Source: Garcia nutans (Eukaryota > Streptophyta > Magnoliopsida > Malpighiales > Euphorbiaceae). Taken from it: a stretch of DNA of 64,000 nucleotides. This document shows, piece by piece, positions 1-10,992 of this stretch. Every line of letters starts with the position of its first letter. The stretch's first letter is position 1. Made by a program: the position numbers and the translations under genes. Below the pieces are notes generated by a model. That model saw nothing but the letters and a program-made list of their open reading frames with translations, did not search any database and was not told where the DNA came from. Location: positions 55,591,001-55,655,000 of the forward strand of contig CANTUV010000033.1 of NCBI GenBank assembly GCA_947685225.1. Reading direction: 5' to 3'.

Positions 1-1236
1 ATATATTCATATGTATAAATCTCTCGTAAAATCTTAGGAGTTATGTGATCATTATTATTCTTTTGCTAAAATACGCTATAATAATTTTAATTATAATGAA
101 TTACAAGAGCTACTTAGAGTGGCATGAATTTAAATTTATCAGCGAAAAGGATGGATAATTACTCGCAGCATTTGTTCTTATTTGTTTCAAATAGATGCCA
201 ATAATTAACTAATTTTGGAAAAAAAAATACAAATCATCTAAGTTTGTAATCTCTTTATTGAGAAAATTACTGAATATATCATTTTTTTAATAAATATATT
301 AAATATATAATTGATAATATTATCACTTTTCGAGCTTTGCTCCATACTTGAGTTCTGCATATTATCATACAACATTTTAGCATAATGTTACCATACATAA
401 GCTTAGCCGAGCTCCCTTATATAATATTATTAAGTTTAACATAAATGTCTAATGACTAAATTGAGACTAATGGTAGTATCCTCATCTACCAAGCTATTCT
501 TTCGAGCTTTTCCATCTGGTATTGTTTATGACTAAGCTTTGCAGGAGAATAATAAACTTTGGTGTCCAACATTTCAATTTGGGCGAGCCTTTGATGTTTG
601 GGTAAACAGTCACTCGACACAACTATCGTACGAACTGATATATCCGCAATCAGCGCTGATATAATCTCAGACCTTATCTTATTTCACTGTCTATTTATAG
701 GGTTCCCCTCAGATAATGTGTTATCTCTTCTCTCTTTATTATTTTTATTCAGACAAATCAAATTTTAATTTAACCATTAGAACATCCATTTGGGAGTTCG
801 ATTTTTTCTCTTTATATCTTGCATGTGGGAGAGTTGCAACAACACCAATATTGAATTTCGACTATAAAAGCTAGGACCTCCTATGAGGTGGGTCCCAACA
901 TCAATAATAAATGTATACTTTTGAAATTAGGTATTTTTTAAATTAAAAATGAAAAATGATATTTAAATAAATAAGAAAGATAATTATTCTTTAAAATATT
1001 TTTAATTTTTTTTTTTTGAAGAGTAAAATATTTTTAATTTTTATAATATTTTTGTGCAATGTTTTTTTAATTACTTTCAGTAGGCATAAAGCCGGCCCAA
1101 TAATATAACAAATCCAGCCAATACAAGGCCCATCTTATCTATTTCATGGGTTTGGCCCCAGAACGATTTATAATCTGTCCGTCTCGTTCCTCAACAGATC
1201 ACTCGAATAAAGAAAAAGTACGGTGCATGAACTATA
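1..1236. other. AT-rich intergenic DNA upstream of the DnaJ gene
   Basis: I find no credible coding region here. The stretch around 780-900 ends in a GTGGGTCCCAACA string that resembles the end of an LTR, but I could not find a matching partner or a target duplication. The DnaJ promoter must lie in the last few hundred bases, and I see no convincing TATA box. Confidence 0.5.
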
Positions 1237-3261
1237 ATGCAGGCGCAGCTTCTGGCGGGACCCATCACCCACGCAATGGATGGCTCCGGTGCGTTATCCT
1301 CTTCATTCTCTGCCTCCTCTTTCATCGCCGGCTTCAATTCCCTGATCGGCCCAGCGTGGAACTGGGCCCGGCATCATAACCGTTTATCTGGCTTCCAGAA
1401 GTGGGACCTAGTCGTGGTTGCATCTTCGTCGTCGTCATCATCATCATGGGCCGCCGCCAACGGCGAGCAAGACCACTACGCGTTGCTTGGCCTCACGCGG
1501 ACCGCCACCTCAGCTGATATCAAACGAGCTTACCGCCTTCTGGCTCGCAAGGTAATTTGTCACTTTACTGTAACATTCTCTTGCGGAGACTGTTTAATAA
1601 CATAGAAAGCAAGCCCTTAAAAAATAGATTTTTTTTTGTTTCTTTAAACTACTTGTTGGATAAACGGATCAGTATATTAGTTGAAGGTGCACTGAGCGGA
1701 CTTACTTGGTGTTTCAAAAAGGTGAATGCTTGAATTGAAGTCGAGTTGTGACTTTATGTTTGAGCAGATCACTATTTGCATTACATTATAAGATGTTTTA
1801 CTGTTTTAATGCAATGCATTCTACAATTTGACTACCAATAAGTTTCTTCTTCCAATTTGCTATATGTGAGCTTGGTTTTCAGCATTATGACTTGACCTCC
1901 AAATATTTTCAAATGCAATTGTGAATAAGATTTGTTCTTGGTTCGGGAAGTTCATTAAGATTATTGTTCCATACTTGTCAAGAACTATTTCTAAGATGAG
2001 AATCATATCGTTACCTTCATTTTTGACTGTGTTTGCAGTATCATCCTGATGTTAGCAAGCATTCACAAGCTGGTGAGCTGTTCAAGAGTATCCGTCATGC
2101 GTATGAAGTGAGCAATTCCTAACCTTTTGGTTTTGTTATAGTTATTGATGCTTTTATTAGAATGATTGATTGTATATGTAATAGGTCTGGTAAGTGGTGA
2201 TGGTGCTATTTATGTTTGGAATAGAAGAAGGGGTGGGAAGATTTATGAGCCTTCTTCAGTGGTCGAATTTCAATGCGCTGATCTAAATTTGGCTAAAGTG
2301 TGGACCTTTTGGGCCATGTTTCTGATGCATGACAAAAATTAAAAGCTAACAGAATTTTCAATATTGGAAATTTGTCTCTTTGTGGTTGATTTTGTTAGAA
2401 ACACTACTAGAAATACCAATAGACTGCAGAAGACAGGATTGAGACGTTGACCATGATGTATCACTTGCTGTAATGAATTTCCTTCCCACGAACTACATAA
2501 TCCGGACATTGTTATTATTCTATCAATCTTAACTACACATATAGACTCTATGTTTTTAGAGTTCTGGACCCATTATTATTTTATAATCTTCGCTACACAT
2601 TTAGACAGTATGTCTGCCTGTCCATAAATTCCTCAATGTGGAACAGATACTATCAAATGAGGTGTCAAGGACTCGTTATGATCGAGTGCTTAAATTTCAA
2701 GAAGATGCTGGTCGGTCATATAGCAAGAAGAAGCATCACAGTCCTGAATTTGAAGATGAGCCGAGGATCTATAGATGGGCAGAACTGAAGCGGAAAATGC
2801 AGCGTGAAAGATACTGGGAACAATATAATGCAAGAGAGGAGAATTCTTCTACTGACAGTGAGACAGAAGGGGTGGCTAAAGGAGACTTGGATCAAGAAAG
2901 AGGCCCCTTTATTGAAGTTCTTAGATCTGTCTTCATATCTCTGTCTTTACTGCAAATATTTGGTTCTCGATTATCTCTTGCTTTCAGTAGTCTGATGGCA
3001 TTGTTCGATCGTAAATTGGATGCTGGATATAAGGTTGGTTATTTAATTGCATTGATTTTGGATGGGAGAGGTGGGATTTTACTCACTCTGTGTCTCCAGT
3101 TTGCAAGCTGGGCTTTTGGGAAAACCAGCAGTAGTATAGTTGCTCTGGTGGTGGTAGCCATGTGGGTCGCTTCCAATCTTGCGAGGTATGCCCCACTTCC
3201 ACAGGGTGCTCTTCTTACGCTATTGTATATGTCTATAAAGCTGCAAGCTGACCTAAAGTGA
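1237..3261 (+). CDS. DnaJ-domain protein, probably plastid-targeted, with membrane-spanning C-terminus
   Basis: This is a J-domain co-chaperone that would stimulate the ATPase of an Hsp70. Three exons join in frame: 1237-1551, 2039-2107 and 2647-3261, with donors GTAATT and GTGAGC and CAG acceptors, giving 332 residues. The J domain spans about residues 79-141. Its HPD motif is at 107-109, just after the first splice junction, so the domain is complete only after splicing. The first ~70 residues are Ser/Ala-rich with few acids and a VVVAS stretch, as in chloroplast transit peptides. Residues ~216-325 hold three to four hydrophobic stretches, suggesting membrane anchoring. There is no Gly/Phe or zinc-finger region, so it is a type III (DnaJC-like) protein. 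The start at 1237 is the first ATG in frame; the ATG at 1276 is an alternative. The family call is firm; the plastid location is inferred. Confidence 0.88.
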
Positions 3262-4229
3262 AGGTGTTATTGCCGCATCTGGCTGATCATTAGCATCTGT
3301 GTGGAATACCTGTTTTTAGAAATGGTTCTTTTTGCCAAATACTAGCATGTGCAAATTATCAGCCTTCGGATCGAATTGACACTGATGGCTGATATTTCAT
3401 GTTGTGTAAGGAGATGCACATTGAATCACTCTTCCTATTTGTTTCATCCAAAATCTGCTGTACATGTAGTTTTAGCGAATAGAATAAAGGCAGTTTGTAT
3501 ATGTTCATCACAAAATGGAAAAATGATGCAGAAGAAACATTGATTGAATTTTGTGAATTGAGTTTTGTGGCAAAACATTTTTCTTTCCAGTTCCTAGAAA
3601 GTTCTCTGACTTCTCTGAACACCATAGCGTTTGTAGTTAATCCATAGCGGAAGTATATTCAGAAGACTGGTTTTGCGGATAATGATTGTTGTGTAGTTTT
3701 GCACAATATTATTAGAGTGAATTGAAATCTCTCATTTACAGTCTGTTTTACATTCTAATTAGCAGTGCAACAAACAAAATTAAATTGATCGAGTTGAATT
3801 GGGGTCTTCTCTTCGAGATTATCTTTTAATGGAACAGGTAGAGAAACACCAAAAACTGGAGTTACCCTACATTAATGCCTAAAACATTCCAAAATTGGTG
3901 CGCATAGGATTTTTTTTTAAAACTAAGTTTAGTCATGATTTTTCTCCTTTTAGTTGTTAAAAATGAACTTGAATTCTGTCTATTTTCCATTTTAATCGAA
4001 TTTGTTTAACATTAATTTATAGTTTTTCAATTTTAATAAAACAACTGATCCACACGTCTCCCATTCAATTTGCAATAGAAACGTGTAATGATACAATGAT
4101 ATCTGTACTGGAAATCACAATTGCCCTATCCAATTTCTCCCTTTTCTCAAAATGAAGAAAAAGGAAAAAAAAAATTGGGATTTTGATTCAAGGAAAAAAA
4201 AAAGGAAGGCAAAGAAATACAAGAGCAAA
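3262..4229. other. Intergenic region between convergent genes
   Basis: The DnaJ gene (+) and the small gene at 4230-4590 (-) converge here, so this holds both 3' UTRs. Short open frames in it have no recognisable domains and no splice logic. I see no other gene. Confidence 0.5.
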
Positions 4230-4590
4230 TTAGCAGCTTTTCTGATCTTTCCTCATCTCCTTGAAATTCCTCCAAAGGTATTTTCCAGTAGCCATGTCGA
4301 CGAATACCCAGAATCCATTTTGAATCATCTACATAAATTTATAACATTTGAAGTTTAGAATCAAGAAAACCAAGAAAAGAAATCTTGAAAAAGTGAAGAA
4401 AGCAACAACATATTAAAAATACCTTAATGGCATTGAATTCTTGATTATCTTTGGATGGTTTCTGTTCAACCGTTGATCCATCAGAAAGTATGGTATCAAT
4501 TTCAGGCGACGATGACCGTACACTCCTCCATGCAAAATAACCAGCCAAAACGGCAGAGAAAAACACCAAGATGAATCTTAAAGGACACAT
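4230..4590 (-). CDS. Conserved plant microprotein with N-terminal membrane helix (88 aa)
   Basis: Two exons, 4590-4423 and 4328-4230, join in phase 0 (AAG, donor GTATTT, acceptor TAG) to encode 88 residues. Exon 1 starts MCPLRFILVFFSAVLAGYFA, a single hydrophobic helix or signal anchor, followed by an acidic/Ser-rich linker. Exon 2 reads GFWVFVDMATGKYLWRNFKE and ends in a basic tail with TAA at 4232-4230. I recall a family of small plant proteins with this N-terminus and the WVFVDMATGKYLWR block, often labelled methyltransferase-related. Nothing methyltransferase-like is visible, and the function is unknown. An in-frame non-ATG extension upstream of 4590 is ignored because the family starts at MCP. 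The tail-to-tail neighbour is the DnaJ gene. Confidence 0.8.
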
Positions 4591-5929
4591 ATTTTCTTGA
4601 TAAGAAAATCCTTGGCTTTTATCCCTCAGCAATCAATTAATAAATCAAGAAGAGAAGATAAGATGTGGTTTTGGGTTGTTTTAACAATTTCTAGATTTTG
4701 AGATAGCCAAGAAACAAAGACCAAAAATAACTAAGAGCCTTGGCTTATTTAGAAATAATTATTATAAAGCAATTGGGATTTTCAGAAATGAGAATATGGT
4801 TAGCGCATGTGGAAGTAAACGCGTTTTTGTTAATAGAGGTTTCTAAAAAAATGGCTATGCTAAGTCAATTGGAAGCAACTACTCTTTCATAATTCAATAT
4901 ATATTATTATGTACTGGATAAGAAATGCTCTGGTCTGATGGTGACCGCTTTTTTATTTTCTGCTAAAGACATTTTTGAAACAGTGTTGGAGCTAATTAAA
5001 TTAGAAGGAAAACCGGTTCTAAAGTTTGAAAACTTGAGGTCAATACTTAAATTATATTATCATCATTATTAAGATTTTTGTAAAAATATTTTCAAAAAAT
5101 ATTATTTTTCTTTTTTTTTTAAATTTTAAAAATACCTTTTTTTAATTTGCAGCATAGTACATATTTAATATATAACTGTATAATGTATATTATATCAGAT
5201 GCATATATATATACTATATTTTTTAGTTAATATATATAATATATAATGCATATAATATATTTGTAATTAAATTTTTTAAAAAATATACTTCTATTTTTAA
5301 AAAAATTGTAAAATATTAAAAAAAAACCAACAACATTTGCTTTGTTGTTATTCAATTTTTGAGCTTTTTGAGTTGGGTTAGAAGTTTGAGGGTTTGATCC
5401 ATACTATCCAGCTGTTGTAGAGTCCAAATCCAATTATTTGTAAAAGGTCTAGTTAGCCTAAAAGGCTTTTAGGCTTAAAGAACCTTGGGGCTCGATTTCT
5501 ATAAAATTGGTCCAGAAGAAAACCCTTCATTGCCCCCGTGAACTTATGGTTGGTTGTTGTCTGTTCAACCTTCAAATCTTGATCACTCTCCCTATTAAGT
5601 TATCAAACTTCTTATTTGTTTATTTTTTACAATAAGAATGAATTTCTTTTTTTTTTTTATGGTAAAAGCAAAATTAATAAGAAAATTTATAAATTATAAT
5701 GTCTAATCCCTAAAAAAAATAAAAACAAAGTCCTTTCAATATAAATAAGCTAATTCTTTTGTTGTTTATAAAACAAAATCCAATTGCATTTTAACTTTTT
5801 CAAAGCCAAAATTGCTAGTGGTAGCTGCTTTATAGTGAAATGGAATCTTGTTTTGGTGCTTCTCCAAATAAGAAAAGAATCTATAATATAATAGATTCTG
5901 AGATGGATTTCCATCTCAGAATCTTCCAA

Positions 5930-5970
<41 letters not shown>

Positions 5971-7099
5971 CCTAGGAAAAAATCCTCGCTACAGTTCAGA
6001 AATTATATTATAATTATTTTAATGTAATTTTTGTGTGCTTAAATTTGAGAGATGATTAATGATATAGGCAAGATAATATTTTCATGCAAAGGATATTTAA
6101 ATATGCTTTTCAAAGAAGTATAATAATTTTTTTTTTTTGCAAAAAATCAATTGACTAACTTTGCATCATGATTTTTGTTAAAAGTGAAAAATACTTTTTT
6201 GATCAATTTATGTCTAATTATATTTAAATAGATTTCAAGTTTTCTTAAATTAACAATATAACACAAAAAAAGATTCAATTTTTTTTATAACATGATGATA
6301 AAGATGATAAATATTTATATATACCATATAATTGCATAAATTTTTATTTGTTCTTAATAAAGTGCATATAATTGATAGGAAATTTGTTTGTACTGCCCAA
6401 AATAAAGGTAGGAAACACAATATAAAATGAATTGGTTGCTTTAATTGTCATTTTCCCTGCATATTAGAAAAAGATGTCAATGATTTAGAGAAATTATCTC
6501 AAAAAATTTGAATTTCTTAAATGGATGAAGTGTGGTTCTTACCCAAGGTGGAGTCTTTTTCCATGGCTTTTTAATTGGTCAAGATTTATAGCTTCTATTG
6601 TATCTTGTCTTTTGATGCTTCTGCAAATAGGAATTGAAGAGCTCTTTTTATGTGAATTGTTGTTGAAGGGGAACGAAAGTAGAGTTAAGATGAAGGTGCA
6701 ATTTGAGACTCTTTTTTTTGGAGACATAAGTTCGTCTTTGAAAATGTGAATCATTTTAAAACTTATGTCTCTAGTATCTTGAGTACTCACTAGCCATGAG
6801 CTGAAAAAAAAAATTTATTCCATAAATACGTGCTATCATAGGTGGTATGTGGTATCGATCCTTAGTGCTTGTCACCAAACTATTTACTGGTAAGCCGATC
6901 AAATATGCAGCTAATCTTCCAAATAACATACAAAATATAATGTCTGTGTCATCCTCTAAAATGATAGTAACTTTGTACCTTTATGCAAAATGGAAAAAAA
7001 ATTTATATAGTTATTAAAGAAGAAAATAAATTAAATTAACAAAGGGTAATAAATTATTGAATTATTTTGCAATACTGGATTCAATATATATTAATTTAA
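4591..7099. other. AT-rich non-coding DNA left of the Helitron
   Basis: It contains homopolymer and TA-rich runs, a compact palindrome (5893-5924) and a TA dinucleotide run (about 5932-5960). I found no gene. The 3' terminus of the Helitron (CTRR preceded by a hairpin, read on the minus strand) should fall in or near the right part of this stretch, but I could not pick it out. Confidence 0.45.
5893..5924. repeat. Perfect 14-bp inverted repeat with 4-nt loop
   Basis: The arms AGATTCTGAGATGG (5893-5906) and CCATCTCAGAATCT (5911-5924) pair perfectly around ATTT, next to a TA microsatellite. It could be a remnant of a foldback element. I see no terminator, miRNA-length stem or protein context that would assign a role. 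Confidence 0.6.
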
Positions 7100-7109
7100 T
7101 TTGGATTTG

Positions 7110-8640
7110 TTTTAAATATTTTTGTATAGGACTAACCAAGGTATCGGAAGTTCATCTAGCTCTCCACAGTTTTTGCAGATAAGTTTTGAATCATAATCTT
7201 GGATTCCACTTTTGCAGTGAGAGCAAGCTTGATACCACAATCCCTCAACAGGATCAATTTCTTTTATTGTTGCTTCACATGAAAACCTACTATCCTATGA
7301 AGTAATCATCATTCATATAAATAGGTGAATCATGATAAGCGTTTTCAAACCAATATATCATATATATGCATTGAAATATGTTTCTTTCCTTACTTTCTCT
7401 TTATGAAAATCAACAGACATCAATTCTGATATGCTCTTTTTGTTAATAGTTTTCTCAGTCTCATAATCAGACAAAGGAGGTTGAGTCTTGTGAATTTTCA
7501 TTAGTTTGATGGTTGGTTCAGGTAAACTACAAAATGATTGTATAGTCCGATGAAGAATAACCGTTATAGTGTGGAAAAAAATGGAGTAAAAAGAGAAACA
7601 AACCTTTAAATGAAAGATTCAACTTCAAGCAGGTCAGAATTTATGTATATTTTTGTTGCTGATGTGCTTCCAATTATGATTTCGTCTATAAAAGGATGTA
7701 GAGTAAATAAATGTTAGATAAAATCATTTATAAGATGTTTGTTAAGCGATGAAGTAAAAAGTGTTAATTTATCAGCATGAAGTTAAAATACCATTATATT
7801 TCTTAACATTCATTCCTGCAACGATGATGATAAATGGATCAAAATTAGATGCGTGCAATGCCTGCTCTTCTAAAAAATCAAGTGTCATGTTTTCCCATAA
7901 GGTTATTCTCATATGTTTACCTCTTCATTAGTAATAAATCAAAGTGGTTAATGTAAGAGCATTAAAAATTTTATTTTCCATACATTTACAAAAGATAAGA
8001 ACAAAATATATACTGTGAGTTTTTTATTTGCAAATTCCTTTTGTTCTTAAGTATATTGTTAGCTCTTATAAGAGTTTCATCTTCAATGATAACCGGCTGG
8101 CCAATTGCATCTGCGAAAAAAAGTTATTCATTAATTAAAGCATAAAATACTGAAGTTGCCATCAATGAATTGTATAAAAATATTGCCACATAAGAAATTG
8201 ATTTTTTTTCAACTCTTAGCTTAAGATTGTCAAAGTCTAGGAAATTGAATTTGTCAAATGGTATGGAAAGACCATCATCGTCAATTTTTTTTCACAATGA
8301 CATTTGGCAAGAGCTTAATTCTAAAAGGATGATCGTTGATTTTATAATAATTATGAGTGTTCATAACAATGAAACTAGAAATATAATAAATATTCCCTTC
8401 AACCAATGCAGAATGAAAGCGATTTGTTGTATTAGCAAGAATAGTGCCTTAAATTATATCACCCTAAAATGAAAATAAAAGAAAGCATAAAGCATATATC
8501 AAATGGGGAAAAAATTTAAAAGATGAATTGAATTACCTTTTTGTCTATAAGCAAAAAAGTCATAACTATGTATTTGATTAGGATTATATAGACAAACAAA
8601 ATCCCATGCTCTTGCAACACATGCCATTAATTTAATATTT
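7110..8640 (-). pseudogene. RPA70-like ssDNA-binding protein of the Helitron (degenerate)
   Basis: Plant Helitrons often carry an RPA1-like gene for binding single-stranded DNA during rolling-circle transfer. On the minus strand, 8640-8530 encodes LMACVARAWDFVCLY, like the first OB fold of plant RPA1-type proteins. Around 7880-7790 there is FDPFIIIVAGMNVKKYN, and near 7660-7620 STSATKIYINSDLLEVE, matching the OB-fold B region. About 7290-7150 encodes the zinc ribbon CSHC...CKNCG inside GLWYQACSHCKSG, typical of RPA70 DNA-binding domain C. The pieces are separated by intron-like gaps and a stop follows VESF. Part of the fragmentation may be introns rather than decay. It lies downstream (3') of the helicase in the element's own orientation. 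Confidence 0.75.
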
Positions 8641-8828
8641 TGTTATTTTTATTTATATTTGCTAGTCCAACTAATGCCATCTGCATAGAAAATAAAGCTG
8701 AAAATAAATCATTACAATATATGAAAACACAAAAAAGAGAAAATATTTTTTATAATTTTGGGTTATCAAAAATCAATGAATCAAATATTTTTGTATATAC
8801 AACATTTTTCGCACAATCAAAATGAACA

Positions 8829-10990
8829 TCATTTTCCATTGTATTCATTCCTTTCAATAAGAACACCAATACTATTGTTACTAGTAACTCTAGATAAAGC
8901 AGCATATAGTTGTCCATGGGTAAAAACAGGTTTATCTAAATAAATACCTATTTGTTTAAATGTTTGTTCTTGACTTTTATTATTAGTGATGGAATAACAA
9001 ATTTTAATAGAAAATTGCCTACATTTTAATTTGAATGGCCATTTTTTTTCATTTGCTGAAATAATTATTCTAGGAATAAAAACTCTATCAGCTGCAAAAG
9101 AGCTTGTTATTATTTGGGCTTCTATAAGCCTAGAACATAATTGAATAATAATTAATCGGGTACAATTACATAATTCAATAGACGGGTTTAAATTACGCAA
9201 AAGCATTATAAGAGCATTCATTTTTAACCTAAGCTCATGTTGTGAAAAATTATTGAATTCTACAGAATTTAAAAAATCAACATGATACAATAATTCTAAC
9301 TCTTCAATAATTGAAGCTAATCTACAAATTGAATCAAAACTAAAATAAATCTTCTCAGTCTCTGGAATCATATCTATAATCTTATTATTGATTTTACTTA
9401 CAGTTACACTTCTAGTTGCAACAAATACCCTTTCGTTTAAGTATTCAATACATAAGTATTTTTGCATAAAGTTTGAATAAGTGTGTTTTATCATGTTATT
9501 TACAAGATCATTTCCTCGATCAATTAAAAAGGCAAAGGAATACAAATCCAAATTTTTTTCATCATCAAATGAATCAATTTTCACTGTATCAACTTTTTCA
9601 TCACCTATATTTAGTATCCAATCTGCAAATGCAGTCATTTCAGAACACGACATATTATCTTTTGCTTGTCTAAGTCTCATATTAATTTTTAGTTGGAAAA
9701 TAATAAAGGTTTTCTATAGATAAGATCTTGTTATTGTTGCATTCAATATGTCTTCCTTTGAACCGTTAGGGATGACAAGTAGGATTTGTCAAAAATCACC
9801 ACTAAGTAATATTGTCTTATTGGCAAATGGTCTTTGAACCATATCTTCTTCAGTCGATAATAAAATGTCTTGTAGCGATTTGTCAACTGCTTCAAAGCAA
9901 TGACAACGATTCATTGGAGCTTCATCCCAAATAATCAAAGAACATTCTTTGATGATTTCAACTAGTTGATTTCCTTTCTTAATACCGCAAATAGAATAGT
10001 CATGCGGATCAATGGGTATTTTAAATCTAGAATGAGTTGTCCTATCACCAGAAAGTAATAATGCCTAGATTCCCAAAGTAGCAACCACTAATACAATTCA
10101 GCCCTCAGATCTTAATCTTTTTATTATTATTTCATACAGATATGTCTTCCCAGTTCCTCCATGACCGTAATATCGCAAATAGAATAGTCATGCAGATCAA
10201 TGGGTATTTTAAATCTAGAATGAGTTGTCCTATCACCAGAAAGTAATAACACCTAGATTCCCAAAGTAGCAACCACTAATACAATTCGGCCCTTAGATCT
10301 TAATCTTTTTATTATTATTTCATACAAATATGTCTTCCCAGTTCCTCCATGACCGTAAAAAAAAAAAATCCCCCTTCATCATATAAAACTAATTTTATTA
10401 CTGCTTCGTAAACAACCATTTATTTCCTATTTAATGTATTTCCCATTATATCATGATTTGTCTTAAGATGAACAATATCATAAGCTAACACTTGAGCAAT
10501 TAGCTTATTTGTTGTATCATTCAATGAAATTTCTTCAGGTATTATTATACGATAATAAGCTAATGATGCACCAATGCGATTTAAGCTCTTTTCTAACTCC
10601 CCAAGAATATGTTGCTTAAGTCTTATGTCAGGAACATATAAAGTTGGCAGTGTAAATTGTTGTCTAAGACAATTTTCAATGTCATAAGAAATTTCTTTTC
10701 AGAACATGCTTAATAACTTATTTGGATTAGAAACTTCATAAAAAGTAAGTAATACCATGAATAATCATCTTAATTGAGTTGAGGATGCCCATAATACATC
10801 TTCATTTAAAACTTCAATCCATTCCTTATCATCTCCTAGTAAACCATACGCATTGCATGTTGATTTGAATGACTCAAATATAGTTGTTCTAACAGTTCTT
10901 ACATACCGAAACTTATCGGTCCCTAACAATATTTAGTAGCATTCTTGGATAATAAAGTTCACATGTGTTTGGATGAATGAATGTCATTCT
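8829..10990 (-). pseudogene. PIF1-like helicase of the Helitron (degenerate)
   Basis: This is the helicase half of the Helitron RepHel protein. On the minus strand I read Walker A (GHGGTGKT, ~10355 and again ~10165), motif II DEAPM (~9925) and motif III LSGDF-stop-QILLVIP (~9790), where the conserved Arg codon has become TGA. The C-terminal reading frame 9680-8829 ends with FTHGQLYAALSRVTS, the characteristic last helicase motif of the PIF1 family. Several stops occur between 10990 and 10400. A tandem duplication inside the Walker A region shifts the frame. The domain order and motif set make the family call secure, and the protein cannot be made intact. Confidence 0.85.
9986..10361. repeat. 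188-bp tandem duplication covering the helicase Walker A segment
   Basis: Two adjacent copies, about 9986-10173 and 10174-10361, share almost all bases (for example CGCAAATAGAATAGTCATGC at both starts and CCAGTTCCTCCATGACCGTAA at both ends). The few differences are single substitutions. On the minus strand each copy carries the GGTGKT codons. As 188 is not a multiple of three, the duplication shifts the helicase frame. Confidence 0.9.
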
Positions 10991-10992
10991 AC

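Noticed and set aside
780..900. Solo LTR upstream of the DnaJ gene
   Set aside because: Only one LTR-like end (CCCAACA) was seen; no TG start, partner or target duplication could be paired.
6765..6795. CTAG plus TGAGTACTCA as the 3' end of the Helitron
   Set aside because: The palindrome has no loop, and the expected T after CTAG is missing on the minus strand; too weak to call.
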